64,000 nt of DNA from Lachnospiraceae bacterium (GTDB taxonomy: Bacteria > Bacillota > Clostridia > Lachnospirales > Lachnospiraceae). The position numbers and the translations under genes were made by a program. The notes beneath the pieces are model-generated. The model was not told the DNA's origin. It ran no database searches and was given only the letters and a program-made list of their open reading frames with translations. Within the stretch, counting starts at the first letter, position 1, and every line of letters begins with the position of its first letter. The stretch lies in contig CAJTDL010000022.1 of assembly GCA_910575035.1 (NCBI GenBank), forward strand, positions 21,290-85,289. The letters run 5' to 3'. This document shows positions 17,277 through 26,307 of this stretch, in pieces.

Positions 17277-17933
17277 CTACTGCTTGTTCTTTTGATAGAT
17301 AGATGTCAGCTCCTGCAGCCTCCCTAACATTTCGCTGTCTATAATATCAAGCCCAAAGCCTTGCAGCATCTGCCTGAATACCATAAACTTACAGTAAGAT
17401 TCTTCCTCAGAACTGTCAAATATCATGGGATTCATCCAAACATTTGCCGCAAGTAAAATCAGTTCTGCCAATTGCTCCGGGTAATCCGTTTTGATAGAGC
17501 CGTCTGAGATCCCCTGCCTGATAATCGGCAAGATATAGTTTGGTGCTGCGTTATCTATGGTATCATGCAAAAGGCTGAACAGAAGTTTCGGATTATTATG
17601 AAAATCTGGGGCTACTGTAAAAATATCGTTCTGCACCGGCCGGAGGATTGATTCTTTAAAAATTGTTTTCAGCTTTTCCCTGCCGCTAAGGTCAGAACGG
17701 TCACGGATGACGGTGGGCATCTGATTGGATTCAGCCGTCATCCTGTCTGTAACAGCAATTAAAATATCTTCCTTAGACTTAAAATGATGATAGATGGCGC
17801 CCTTGCTTAGGCCGCCTAAATGATTAATAATATCCTGAATAGAAGTATGCTCGTACCCTTTTTCCATAAATAAGCGAAAAGCAACATCCAATATTAGGTT
17901 AACAGTTTCTTCTGGATGCTTATTTCTTGCCAT
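17277..17933 (-). CDS. TetR/AcrR family repressor
   Basis: A 218-residue regulator. The N-terminal TetR helix-turn-helix spans about residues 8-55 (ILDVAFRLFMEKGYEHTSIQDI and GAIYHHFKSKEDIL). The C-terminal helical ligand domain is variable, as usual. It reads toward the ABC remnant and the MFS gene. Two identical palindromes at 17951-17994, directly before its start, are its likely operators, so it is probably autoregulated. The ABC transporter it seems to have controlled has been deleted. Confidence 0.9.
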   Translation of the reverse strand: MARNKHPEETVNLILDVAFRLFMEKGYEHTSIQDIINHLGGLSKGAIYHHFKSKEDILIAVTDRMTAESNQMPTVIRDRSDLSGREKLKTIFKESILRPVQNDIFTVAPDFHNNPKLLFSLLHDTIDNAAPNYILPIIRQGISDGSIKTDYPEQLAELILLAANVWMNPMIFDSSEEESYCKFMVFRQMLQGFGLDIIDSEMLGRLQELTSIYQKNKQ

Positions 17934-17950
17934 GTTTCCTCACCCCCTTA

Positions 17951-17994
17951 ACATACTATTGGTATGTATTTATGCTAACATACTATTGGTATGT
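17951..17994. promoter_or_regulatory. Tandem perfect operators of the TetR gene
   Basis: The 17-bp sequence ACATACTATTGGTATGT occurs twice, at 17951-17967 and 17978-17994, 27 bp apart. Each is an inverted repeat (ACATAC/GTATGT) around a 5-bp centre. Position just upstream of the TetR start and near-match to the site at 17179 support the assignment. Confidence 0.75.
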
Positions 17995-18211
17995 TTGTCA
18001 ATACATAAAATAATATTATGTGGCAAAGCGTCCGTCAGGGATAGTCGAAAAAGCAATATTTCTAAAATCCAAAGCAAGATTTGCATTGAATCCATATATT
18101 CTTTTCTTTATGCTTATAAATAAGACAAGATACTGAAAGCCAGCAGCTGCTCTGCCAGTAGGGCTCAAGGTGCTGGCCTGTATGATTTGCATTTTAGAAT
18201 TGGAGGTTTTT

Positions 18212-20368
18212 ATGAGCGAGAGAAAAGGAAGGGTGACAATCCCTACGGATTTGGATGTGATTCCACAGACACTGGAATTGATGGGAAAATGGGGCGCAGA
18301 TGCTGTCCGCGATTGTGATGGGACAGATTTTCCGCAGGAACTGCAGGATGTGGACGCGAAAATTTATTCGACCTATTACACCACGAGAAAGGACAACGAT
18401 TGGGCGAAAGCGCATCCAGAAGAGGTGCAGCAGATGTATGTAATGACGCCCTTTTATACGGCGGCGGAAGATACGCTGTCTATACATTTGATGCAGGGGC
18501 TGTATCCAGATATGCTAAAGCCCAACAGCCATGATGACATTACCCGCTGGTGGGAAGTGATAGACCGCACTACGGGGGAGACTGTTCCTACAGGCTGCTG
18601 GAGCTATGAGGAAAGCACTGGGGATGTGACGGTGCAGGCAATTCCCTTCCACGATTATACGGTAAGCTTTCTGGCATATATTATCTGGGATCCGGTGCAT
18701 ATGTACAATGCTGTAACCAATGGATGGAAAGATGTGGAGCATCAGATCACCTTTGATGTGCGCCAGCCTAAGACCCATGATTTTACCATGAAGCGTTTGC
18801 GGAAATTCATTGCAGACCACCCTTATGTAAATGTGCTGCGGTTCACCACATTCTTCCATCAGTTTACCTTGATCTTTGATGAGCTGGCAAGGGAAAAATA
18901 TGTGGACTGGTATGGGTATTCCGCCTCTGTCAGCCCTTATATTTTAGAGCAGTTTGAACAGGAGGTGGGGTATAAATTCCGCCCAGAATATATTATTGAC
19001 CAGGGGTATTATAATGGGCAATATCGGATTCCTTCCAGGGAATTCCAGGATTTTCAGGCATTCCAGCGCAGGGAAGTGGCAAAGATTGCCAAAGAGATGG
19101 TGGATATCACCCATGAGTGCGGGAAGGAAGCCATGATGTTCTTGGGCGACCATTGGATTGGCACAGAGCCTTTTATGGAAGAATTTGCTTCTATCGGGCT
19201 GGATGCTGTGGTGGGCAGTGTGGGAAATGGCTCCACCCTGCGTTTGATCAGTGATATTGAGGGCGTGAAATATACGGAGGGCAGGCTGCTGCCTTATTTC
19301 TTCCCAGATACCTTCCATGAAGGGGGTGATCCGGTGAAGGAAGCCAAGGTGAATTGGGTAACTGCCAGAAGGGCAATCCTAAGGAAGCCCATTGACCGGA
19401 TTGGCTATGGCGGGTATTTGAAGCTGGTATTGGATTTCCCGGAATTTGTGGATTATGTGAAAAGCGTATGCGAGGAATTCCGTGTGCTTTATGATAATGT
19501 AAAGGGCTGCGTGCCCCACTGCGTCAAGAAAGTAGCAGTCTTGAACTGCTGGGGCAAAATGCGTGCCTGGGGCTGCCATATGGTGCACCATGCATTGTAC
19601 CAGAAGCAGAATTATTCCTATGCAGGGGTGATTGAAGCATTGTCTGGCGCACCTTTTGACGTAGTATTTATTAGTTTTCAGGAAATTAAGGAAAATCCGG
19701 AAGTCTTAAAGGACATTGATGTGCTGGTCAACGTAGGAGGGGCAGACACCGCCCATACCGGGGGGGAATGGTGGTGCGACGCGCCTGTAGTGACAGCCAT
19801 CAAGAAATTTATTTATGAAGGCGGCGGCATAATCGGCGTAGGAGAGCCCAGCGGCCATCAGGCAAACGGCAGGTTCTTCCAGTTGGCCAATGTCTTTGGG
19901 GTGGAAGAAGAAAGAGGATTTACCCTGGGATATGATAAATACAACTGGGAAACCCACAGTCATTTCATTCTGGAGGACTGCCAGGGAGAGGTTGACTTTG
20001 GGGAGTCCCAGAGGAATGTCTATGCATTGGAAGGGACACAGGTTCTGGTGGAACGGGGCAAAGAGGTGCAGATGGCAGCACATGAGTTTGGAAAAGGAAG
20101 GGCAGTGTATTTGGGCGGCCTGCCATACAGCTTTGAGAACAGCCGCCTGCTGTACCGTACTATTTTGTGGTGCACCCATGGGGAAGAAGAGCTGCATCAA
20201 TGGTTTAGCAGCAATTATAATGTAGAAGTCCATGCCTACCCGGCAAATGGGAAATTCTGCGTGGTGAATAATACCTATGAGCCGCAGGAAACCACCGTTT
20301 ATAAAGGAAACGGGGAGAGTTTTCAGCTGCAGTTAGGGGAAAATGAGATTGTTTGGTATCAGATTTAG
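18212..20368 (+). CDS. 1,3-beta-galactosyl-N-acetylhexosamine phosphorylase (GH112)
   Basis: A 718-residue cytoplasmic inverting phosphorylase of family GH112, which splits galacto-N-biose or lacto-N-biose into galactose 1-phosphate and GalNAc or GlcNAc with inorganic phosphate. It has the TIM-barrel catalytic part, a Rossmann-like middle domain (VLVNVGGADTAHTGGEWW) and a beta C-terminal domain. The putative general acid lies in FLGDHWIGTEP (D313) and N166 is present, both matching positions I recall for the Bifidobacterium enzyme. Galactosyl-rhamnose phosphorylases are in the same family, so the exact disaccharide is open. The start was chosen at ATG 18212 after TTGGAGG. It implies use of mucin core or milk sugars; no transporter for them is adjacent. 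Confidence 0.9.
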   Translation: MSERKGRVTIPTDLDVIPQTLELMGKWGADAVRDCDGTDFPQELQDVDAKIYSTYYTTRKDNDWAKAHPEEVQQMYVMTPFYTAAEDTLSIHLMQGLYPDMLKPNSHDDITRWWEVIDRTTGETVPTGCWSYEESTGDVTVQAIPFHDYTVSFLAYIIWDPVHMYNAVTNGWKDVEHQITFDVRQPKTHDFTMKRLRKFIADHPYVNVLRFTTFFHQFTLIFDELAREKYVDWYGYSASVSPYILEQFEQEVGYKFRPEYIIDQGYYNGQYRIPSREFQDFQAFQRREVAKIAKEMVDITHECGKEAMMFLGDHWIGTEPFMEEFASIGLDAVVGSVGNGSTLRLISDIEGVKYTEGRLLPYFFPDTFHEGGDPVKEAKVNWVTARRAILRKPIDRIGYGGYLKLVLDFPEFVDYVKSVCEEFRVLYDNVKGCVPHCVKKVAVLNCWGKMRAWGCHMVHHALYQKQNYSYAGVIEALSGAPFDVVFISFQEIKENPEVLKDIDVLVNVGGADTAHTGGEWWCDAPVVTAIKKFIYEGGGIIGVGEPSGHQANGRFFQLANVFGVEEERGFTLGYDKYNWETHSHFILEDCQGEVDFGESQRNVYALEGTQVLVERGKEVQMAAHEFGKGRAVYLGGLPYSFENSRLLYRTILWCTHGEEELHQWFSSNYNVEVHAYPANGKFCVVNNTYEPQETTVYKGNGESFQLQLGENEIVWYQI

Positions 20369-20483
20369 GCAGTAAAAACCGGGAAAAAGCTACCATTCTT
20401 TGCTTTTTTGGTGTATAATGTATGCCATGTGCAGAATGATCCATGTATTTTGCAGTAATAAGATGCATAGGAAGGAGAAGGCC

Positions 20484-21470
20484 ATGAAGACAAGGATTGG
20501 AATTTTTGGATATGGCAATTTAGGGCGTGGCGTAGAGAGCGCAGTCTGCCAAAATAATGATATGGAGCTGGTGGCGGTGTTTACCAGGAGGGATCCAGCC
20601 AGTGTCGCTATTTCTACGGACACGGCAGCTGTGTGCAGTGTACAGGAGATTGGAGATTGGAAGGATAAGATTGATGTTATGGTTCTTTGCGGCGGGAGCG
20701 CAACGGATTTGCCAAAGCAGACGCCCGAGTGCGCAAAGCTTTTCAATGTGGTGGACAGCTTTGATACCCATGCACGGATTCCCGAACATTTTGCAAAGGT
20801 GGATGCAGCGGCAAAGGAGCATGGGCATGTGGGGATTATTTCTGTGGGCTGGGATCCAGGCATGTTTTCCCTGAACCGCCTGTATGCCAATGCGGTTCTG
20901 CCAGAAGGAAATGACTATACTTTTTGGGGGAAAGGAGTAAGCCAGGGACATTCCGATGCCATCCGCCGGATTGCAGGGGTTAAGGACGCAAAGCAGTATA
21001 CGATTCCTGTGGAGGAGGCATTAGAGGCTGTCCGGGCAGGGAAGAGCCCAGCCCTTTCCACCAGGGAGAAGCATACGAGGGAGTGTTTTGTGGTTCTGGA
21101 GGAAGGCGCAGATGCAGCCAGGATTGAGCAGGAAATTAAGGAAATGCCCAATTATTTTGCGGATTATGACACCACAGTGCATTTTATCAGCCAGGAGGAG
21201 CTGCGCAGGGATCATAGCGGCATTCCCCATGGCGGTTTTGTATTAAGGAGCGGCGTTACAGGGCTTGGCAAGGAGCATAAGCATATGGTGGAATACAGCC
21301 TGAAGCTGGACTCCAATTCAGAATTTACGGCAAGCGTCCTGCTGGCTTATGCAAGGGCTGCCCACCGCCTTTCCGCTGAAGGGCAGCAGGGCTGCAAAAC
21401 GGTGTTTGATATTGCCCCGGCTTATTTGAGCGCAAAGAGCGGGGAAGAGCTAAGGGTCTCTATGCTGTAA
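20484..21470 (+). CDS. ddh: meso-Diaminopimelate D-dehydrogenase
   Basis: A 328-residue NADPH-dependent enzyme that makes meso-diaminopimelate from tetrahydrodipicolinate in one step, for lysine and peptidoglycan. It has the Rossmann motif GIFGYGNLGRGVE at the N-terminus, WDPGMFSLNRLYANAVLPEG in the catalytic domain, and KGVSQGHSDAIRRIAGV, typical of Ddh. Length is normal. ATG 20484 follows GGAAGGAGAAGG; upstream in-frame ATGs lack ribosome binding sites. It is followed by the stem-loop at 21571. Confidence 0.92.
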   Translation: MKTRIGIFGYGNLGRGVESAVCQNNDMELVAVFTRRDPASVAISTDTAAVCSVQEIGDWKDKIDVMVLCGGSATDLPKQTPECAKLFNVVDSFDTHARIPEHFAKVDAAAKEHGHVGIISVGWDPGMFSLNRLYANAVLPEGNDYTFWGKGVSQGHSDAIRRIAGVKDAKQYTIPVEEALEAVRAGKSPALSTREKHTRECFVVLEEGADAARIEQEIKEMPNYFADYDTTVHFISQEELRRDHSGIPHGGFVLRSGVTGLGKEHKHMVEYSLKLDSNSEFTASVLLAYARAAHRLSAEGQQGCKTVFDIAPAYLSAKSGEELRVSML

Positions 21471-21570
21471 GCTTAGAAGTGTTTTTGGCATGATTAGGGG
21501 ATAGGGTATAACATAAGTTTGACGGACAATTTTTGGGGAAATGGTTTGGTTATGGTTTGGTTATTCAGAT

Positions 21571-21606
21571 GCTGGTTTGGGAGGACGGCTGCCTTCCCAA
21601 ACCAGC
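21571..21606. terminator. Stem-loop between ddh and upp
   Basis: GCTGGTTTGGGAgG pairs with CcTTCCCAAACCAGC around a 7-base loop. It lies between the converging ddh and upp genes, so a bidirectional terminator is likely, although no clear T-run follows on the plus strand. Confidence 0.5.
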
Positions 21607-21663
21607 TGGAATGGATAAACGAAGTGTTTTCTTTGCCTGTATTGATTTTGTGTGGGCAGTAAG

Positions 21664-22293
21664 CTATTTTGTCCCAAAGATACGGTCTCCGGCATCTCCA
21701 AGGCCCGGAACAATATATTTATGCTCATTCAGATGGTCGTCTAATGCACCGATATAGAGGTCAACATCTGGATGATCCTGCTGCATTCGCGCTACGCCTT
21801 CTGGCGCTGCAATAATGCATAGGAAACGGATAGCTTTTACGCCTCTGTCCTTCAGCATCTGGATTGCCGCCGAACTGGAGCCTCCAGTTGCCAGCATAGG
21901 GTCAACTACAAACACTTCTCTTTCATCACAATCTGCGGGAAGCTTGCAATAGTACTCCTTTGGCTCAAATGTCTTTGGATCCCGGTAGAGGCCGATGTGC
22001 CCCACCTTAGCAGCGGGTATCATCTTCAGGATGCCGTCTACCATCCCAAGCCCAGCTCTCAGGATTGGCACCACCGCCAGCTTTTTGCCGCTTAGTTCCT
22101 TGCCTGTCATCTCACAGATGGGCGTCTTGATTTTCACATCCTTCAGCTTCAAATCCCTGGTTGCCTCATAACACATGAGCGCGGCAATTTCTCCTACAAT
22201 CTCGCGAAATTCCTTGGAACCCACATCCTCCTTGCGGATATAGTTAATTTTATGCTGAATCAATGGGTGGTCCATAACTTGTATTTTAGGCAT
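21664..22293 (-). CDS. upp: Uracil phosphoribosyltransferase
   Basis: A 209-residue pyrimidine-salvage enzyme that makes UMP from uracil and PRPP. The PRPP loop is seen in [16 protein letters not shown], the uracil-binding end in [16 protein letters not shown], and the N-terminus [18 protein letters not shown] is typical. Length is normal for Upp. Reading from the minus strand, AAGGAGGAAATAC precedes the ATG. It stands alone and converges with ddh. Confidence 0.96.
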   Translation of the reverse strand: MPKIQVMDHPLIQHKINYIRKEDVGSKEFREIVGEIAALMCYEATRDLKLKDVKIKTPICEMTGKELSGKKLAVVPILRAGLGMVDGILKMIPAAKVGHIGLYRDPKTFEPKEYYCKLPADCDEREVFVVDPMLATGGSSSAAIQMLKDRGVKAIRFLCIIAAPEGVARMQQDHPDVDLYIGALDDHLNEHKYIVPGLGDAGDRIFGTK

Positions 22294-22421
22294 TGTATTT
22301 CCTCCTTCTTTGTAGTTTGGGGGTTTCAGGACAATAGATATTATCTTACCATATTATACTACATATTGGGTCATGGGCGCAATTCTTTCATTGTTATTGT
22401 GCGGGCGAAAATGCTATGTTG

Positions 22422-22567
22422 GTTACTATTCATGGCTCAGGAATGCGCTGAACTGCGCATTCCGTGAGAACATGATTCAGGAGTTCGGGGGCGATTTTTG
22501 CGAAGCAAAACTTTAAATATCGCCCCGAACTGTTGCTATGAGCGGCTCCCAGGCCGTGAATAGTAAC
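22422..22567. repeat. 146-bp palindromic miniature element (copy B)
   Basis: Same orientation and nearly the same sequence as copy A: GTTACTATTCATGGCTCAGG at the left, GGCCGTGAATAGTAAC at the right, with the same internal hairpins. The flanking octamers CTATGTTG (22414-22421) and CTATAGTG (22568-22575) agree at 6 of 8 positions, consistent with an older, decayed target duplication. Confidence 0.8.
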
Positions 22568-22592
22568 CTATAGTGTGTTATCAAAATTGTGC

Positions 22593-22659
22593 CAATCATT
22601 TCAATGAGCGCCTATTTTTTATTTATGTCAATCATTTCAATGAGCGCCTATTTTTTATG
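22593..22659 (+). repeat. Two tandem copies of a roughly 30-bp direct repeat
   Basis: CAATCATTTCAATGAGCGCC followed by TATTTTTTAT occurs at 22593 and again at 22629, a 36-bp period. It lies in the 548-bp gene-free stretch 22294-22841, which otherwise contains only the upp promoter region, the miniature element and AT-rich DNA. Two copies without distinct spacers do not make a CRISPR array. Confidence 0.7.
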
Positions 22660-22841
22660 TTTTATGGATAAGCAATAACTAAAATTTTGACGATATAAAT
22701 TTTAAGCTGGAATATTTAGGAAAATTTAAGGGGGAGTTTAGTGAGGGCATAGGAGAAAAGGGTATACAGGAAAGTATCGTGGGCGCTGCGCAGGGCGATA
22801 GATTGGAACATGTATTAGATTTTCTTTAAGGAGGCATAAAG

Positions 22842-23813
22842 ATGGGAATGAATATCAGTTTAGGTTACAGCCAGTTTTATAAAGGCACAGAACCTCTGAA
22901 AAAGTATGGGCATGGAGAGGGAGCCAAAGATACGCTGGTAAAATATGAATTTAATACCAGGGATGCCCAGGGCAATAAGGTTATGGAGCAGATGTCCAGG
23001 GAAGAAACCCTGCAGGCAATGAGGGATATCCGTTCCTGCTACGGCGACAATGTGATTGTGGAATTTTCTGGAGACGGCATGGCAGCCCTTGTGGAGAGTA
23101 AGGGCAAAATAGGCAGCGAAGGGGGAATGGGGCATAATATTGGCACAGAAGGCAAGGAGGGCATAGAAGGTAAGGGGAGTGCGGCACAGCAGGAAATAGA
23201 GGCGAAGAATGCTGCATTCCAAAAAGAAATTAAGCATATAGATAAGTCTATAAAAGGGAATCCGGCTTATTCCTGGGTTTATGAGGCGGACAAAGCGGTT
23301 GCGGCGGCTTTGGAGAAATGCAGTGAAGCGGAACAGGGGATGGTGTATGATGTGATACGGCAGAACTTTCTCATTGGAAACAGAGGTTCCATGACGGAGG
23401 GGGAGAGGCTGGCAAATATTTCCTTGGGCATGAAAAAGGCAGAGAGCATAGCTGAAACATTTATTCCAGAAGGCAATAGGGCATCTTTTTTGGAGGCCAT
23501 GGGAATGATTGCAAAGCTGGCGCGCGCAGGAAAGGCAGATGTCAATGGGAATATGGATTATGGCGTTCAAAAAGGCAGGTATTTGGGGCATGGGAGCAAT
23601 CTTGTGTATACTACCAACGCGATAGGCGTAATGCAGGCGATGGACAGTAAATCCTATGAGGAATATCAGAAAATAGACAGCAGCCAGGATGAGGGGCTTG
23701 GGAAATTAAAGTATTTGACAAATTGGTATGCAAATGCAGTAAGGAAACGCCCTTTTATGATTGAGCAGTATGAGAAGCAGAGAAAGGATTATATTTTAAA
23801 AATTTTAGTTTAA
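22842..23813 (+). CDS. Protein of unknown function, mostly helical
   Basis: A 323-residue protein that I do not recognise. It starts MGMNISLGYSQFYKGTEPLK and has a compact region near 30-90 (YEFNTRDAQGNKVMEQMSRE and DNVIVEFSGDGMAAL). A Gly/Glu/Lys-rich low-complexity linker follows (about 90-125), then a helical C-terminal half with AFQKEIKHIDKSIKGNPAY and GMIAKLARAGKADVNGNMDY. No signal peptide or membrane helix is seen. TAAGGAGGCATAAAG gives a strong ribosome binding site. A stem-loop follows at 23850. Surface, phage-like or stress roles are all possible; none is supported. Confidence 0.75.
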   Translation: MGMNISLGYSQFYKGTEPLKKYGHGEGAKDTLVKYEFNTRDAQGNKVMEQMSREETLQAMRDIRSCYGDNVIVEFSGDGMAALVESKGKIGSEGGMGHNIGTEGKEGIEGKGSAAQQEIEAKNAAFQKEIKHIDKSIKGNPAYSWVYEADKAVAAALEKCSEAEQGMVYDVIRQNFLIGNRGSMTEGERLANISLGMKKAESIAETFIPEGNRASFLEAMGMIAKLARAGKADVNGNMDYGVQKGRYLGHGSNLVYTTNAIGVMQAMDSKSYEEYQKIDSSQDEGLGKLKYLTNWYANAVRKRPFMIEQYEKQRKDYILKILV

Positions 23814-23849
23814 AATATCAGTAAGATGAAGAAGGGCACCTGGTTTTAT

Positions 23850-23909
23850 CGAATTGTCAAAATCCTGTAAAGGCTGAAACCCTTGCCTTGACAGGATTCC
23901 GGCAATTCG
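23850..23909. terminator. Two-part stem-loop between converging genes
   Basis: CGAATTG (23850-23856) pairs with CAATTCG (23903-23909), and inside it AATCCTGT (23861-23868) pairs with ACAGGATT (23891-23898). It lies between the unknown gene ending at 23813 and the AAA+ gene ending at 23951 on the other strand, so it is probably a shared terminator. Confidence 0.55.
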
Positions 23910-23950
23910 AGTTATGATAATCAAGCAGTCAATGAGAATATTCAGACAAT

Positions 23951-25282
23951 TTACTTACCCAATTTGGCTGACAAGCCTCCAGAATCAATTTTTCTTTGTA
24001 TTGCTTCTTTTAATCGTTCTTTCTTTTCTTCCGAAGAAGCGTTATCACCTACTTTTGTCTGGTCTTTAGCCGAATTAACACGGGTTCTCTCATCAATTGC
24101 CTTGATACTCGCTGTAATGAAATCCTGTTGTGATACAATCTCCCTTTTCTTTAATGCGGCTGAAACGCAAGCGTTCTTGACAACGTTTTTAATTTCTCTT
24201 CCACATAATTCATATTGTTCTGCTAAAAAGCCTACATCCACATCTGCTGCAAGCGGCACATGTATCTTATCAGTCTTTAAATGGTTCTGCCAAATTTTTT
24301 TTCGCTCTGTAGCAGTGGGATTTGTAAATTCAACATTAATTAATCTTGACAAAAAAGCCTTATCATAATTTACAACAAGATTTGTGGCAAAAATAACAAT
24401 CCCTTTGAAGCTTTCAAGGCTTATAAGCAATTGGCTTCTCATTGAATTGATTGCTTGAGCCGAACCATCAGATACGTTTGTCAATCTTTTTGACAATAGC
24501 GAATCTGATTCATCCAAAAAGAGCACAGCATCATCCCTTTCTGCTGCTCTAAATATTGCTTTGACCATCTTAGGCCCTTCTCCGTGAAACTTACTTTCAA
24601 TATCTGCATAGGTAGCACGGAGGATCTTTTTTCCCAGTTTATGGGCTATCGCTTCAGCCGTCATTGTTTTGCCAGTTCCTGGCGGGCCATAAAAACTAAG
24701 GGCAGATGTCGCTTCGGGAATAATTGACCGAAGCCCCCATTCATCAAAGACCTTAGATTCAACTGCCAAAATTCCAATTGCTTCTTCAACTTGCTCAAGA
24801 GTCTTTTGAGGAAGTATTACCTGTTCAAAAGAAAATCTTGGTTCAACAGCTTGATAATTGTATGACAGTTTCTCATAATTATATTCGTTATCTTTCCCGT
24901 TTTCCTTTTTTTTCATATTATTATTACGTGATATAGAACATATCTTTTGGTTATTTACAGAGCAATCATTCTTTGGTACAAAATTAGGGTTAAATGCGCC
25001 GTAATTCAGTTTTATTTGAAGAAGCTGCCTTGCAGGTTCACCATAGCATTGCGCTACAACTGCAGTGATTGCCTTTTGAATCTCATCTTGAAAGCCTTCA
25101 TATTTAGGCTTTCCCATTACATAAATTTCTATTTTATCCTGGTTCTTTTGCCCAACTGTCTCTATTTCAACAGAGCCATAATATTTTCGGATCTCATTTT
25201 CGAGAGCCATCCTATCTTTTTTATGTCCAGAAGGTTCCTTTGAGTTAAATAGGGTTTCTGGAATACACCAAAATATCTTCAT
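23951..25282 (-). CDS. CDC48/FtsH-like AAA+ ATPase, last gene of the nuclease/SUKH operon
   Basis: A 443-residue AAA+ protein. Residues 1-150 are a variable N-terminal domain (IWCIPET-like start, a possible substrate- or partner-binding part). The ATPase module has Walker A GPPGTGKT (199-206), Walker B VLFLDESD (253-260), sensor 1 in FATN (N301), a candidate arginine finger in LSRLINVEF, and a C-terminal lid with CGREIKNVVKNACVSAA. Such ATPases remodel or unfold proteins as hexamers. It is the ninth and last gene of a tightly spaced minus-strand operon; the upstream gene ends 6 bases before it. A role as assembler or disassembler of a membrane complex is my inference. Confidence 0.85.
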   Translation of the reverse strand: MKIFWCIPETLFNSKEPSGHKKDRMALENEIRKYYGSVEIETVGQKNQDKIEIYVMGKPKYEGFQDEIQKAITAVVAQCYGEPARQLLQIKLNYGAFNPNFVPKNDCSVNNQKICSISRNNNMKKKENGKDNEYNYEKLSYNYQAVEPRFSFEQVILPQKTLEQVEEAIGILAVESKVFDEWGLRSIIPEATSALSFYGPPGTGKTMTAEAIAHKLGKKILRATYADIESKFHGEGPKMVKAIFRAAERDDAVLFLDESDSLLSKRLTNVSDGSAQAINSMRSQLLISLESFKGIVIFATNLVVNYDKAFLSRLINVEFTNPTATERKKIWQNHLKTDKIHVPLAADVDVGFLAEQYELCGREIKNVVKNACVSAALKKREIVSQQDFITASIKAIDERTRVNSAKDQTKVGDNASSEEKKERLKEAIQRKIDSGGLSAKLGK

Positions 25283-25288
25283 AATAAA

Positions 25289-25654
25289 TCATCTCTCCAC
25301 AATTACCATGCCTTGATTTGTACGGCTGAGTAATTCTTCAACATCTTTATCAATTGTGTCGTTTTTATCTTTGATTACTTCTACGTCTCCAACTACGTTT
25401 CCGTCATGGCCAACCTCAACCATCATATGCGTATAACCTTCATCTACCAAATCATCCAAATCATTCAGTGAGACCTCATTTTTACATTCATTAATCAACT
25501 CTTCCAAATCTGCGACTGCGACCTTCTTAACGTTCTTTTTTGCCAACTTTTCGGCAACCTTATTCCTTATCCATTTAATTGTTAATACAATGGCATATGC
25601 AACTAGGCAGCCTAACGCAATAAGTCCTATTATACCTGCTATTAATCCAAACAT
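25289..25654 (-). CDS. Small single-pass membrane protein (paralogue of the 82-residue one)
   Basis: A 121-residue protein. Residues 1-28 form one hydrophobic helix (MFGLIAGIIGLIALGCLVAY and following), then a basic stretch, then an acidic soluble tail. Residues about 48-66 (VADLEELINECKNEVSLNDL) match the equivalent part of the 82-residue protein at 26058 (ALITEINNCTNTVKLEAL), so the two are probably related. It was not recognised as a known family. It lies immediately before the AAA+ ATPase gene; the tail may be what the ATPase binds (inference). Confidence 0.7.
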   Translation of the reverse strand: MFGLIAGIIGLIALGCLVAYAIVLTIKWIRNKVAEKLAKKNVKKVAVADLEELINECKNEVSLNDLDDLVDEGYTHMMVEVGHDGNVVGDVEVIKDKNDTIDKDVEELLSRTNQGMVIVER

Positions 25655-25673
25655 TTTATCACCTTTTCCTTAA

Positions 25674-26045
25674 TTACAGCTTTATAATTTTGGTTTCTGA
25701 GCCATTCAATATATTCAAAAACTTTTTGTCAATTGTTCTTGTATGGATAATACGGCTTTCTGATTCTTTTCCGTTTAATGAAATAGGCTTATTTTCTGCA
25801 TCCAGTAAGCCCTGAATAATGATGAGCTTATCATTTTCGTTCTTTGGATCATAATTCTTTTTTACAGAAACAACAAATGCAACAACCTTAGGGTTGTTTT
25901 TTTTCATATCAAGTGCATATTGCATTATTTCATCTAAAGTGATAATTTCTTTGTATCCGCTTCTGTACAGCACCTCCGCTACAGCGTCTGTAAAGGTATC
26001 TATGGTTATGGATGGATGGCCATCATTTGCTTTATCCTTATTCAT
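25674..26045 (-). CDS. Small soluble protein of the nuclease/SUKH operon
   Basis: A 123-residue protein without signal or membrane segment. It has mixed alpha/beta character: an N-terminal helical part (TFTDAVAEVLYRSGY), a strand-rich middle (KVVAFVVSVKKNYDPKNEND and KLIIIQGLLD) and a C-terminal ESRIIHTRTIDKKFLNIL. I do not recognise the family. It is 12 bases from the gene before it and 19 from the gene after it, with its own GGAGGCAGAACG ribosome binding site, so it belongs to the operon. Confidence 0.65.
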   Translation of the reverse strand: MNKDKANDGHPSITIDTFTDAVAEVLYRSGYKEIITLDEIMQYALDMKKNNPKVVAFVVSVKKNYDPKNENDKLIIIQGLLDAENKPISLNGKESESRIIHTRTIDKKFLNILNGSETKIIKL

Positions 26046-26057
26046 ACGTTCTGCCTC

Positions 26058-26306
26058 CTATGCAGTTATAGTGTCATATTCGCTCAACTCATAATCCAAT
26101 TCATCACCACGGATTTCCATTGTGTCTTCGCTATCTAAAGCTTCAAGTTTAACCGTGTTTGTGCAATTATTAATTTCTGTAATGAGCGCCTCCCTCATTC
26201 CTTTCTCACGCATTTTTTCTTGAATGCGCTTTTTGGTAACCATTCCGCTTATAACTATGACGCCTACTGCAGCGGTAGCAAGCCCAAGTAAGATCCATCC
26301 TAACAT
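26058..26306 (-). CDS. Small single-pass membrane protein, 82 residues
   Basis: Starts MLGWILLGLATAAVGVIVIS, a single membrane helix, followed by a basic segment (KKRIQEKMREK) and an acidic tail ending DELDYELSEYDTITA. ATG 26306 has GGAGGTGTAAT directly upstream and lies one base after the stop of the preceding gene; an in-frame start at 26333 would overlap that gene. The tail is related to the 121-residue protein at 25289. Unknown function; positive-inside topology predicts a cytoplasmic tail. Confidence 0.7.
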   Translation of the reverse strand: MLGWILLGLATAAVGVIVISGMVTKKRIQEKMREKGMREALITEINNCTNTVKLEALDSEDTMEIRGDELDYELSEYDTITA

Positions 26307-26307
26307 A

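Noticed and set aside
22593..22659. Two 36-bp-period direct repeats that could suggest a CRISPR array
   Set aside because: Only two copies, the period contains no unique spacer of normal length, and no cas genes are nearby.
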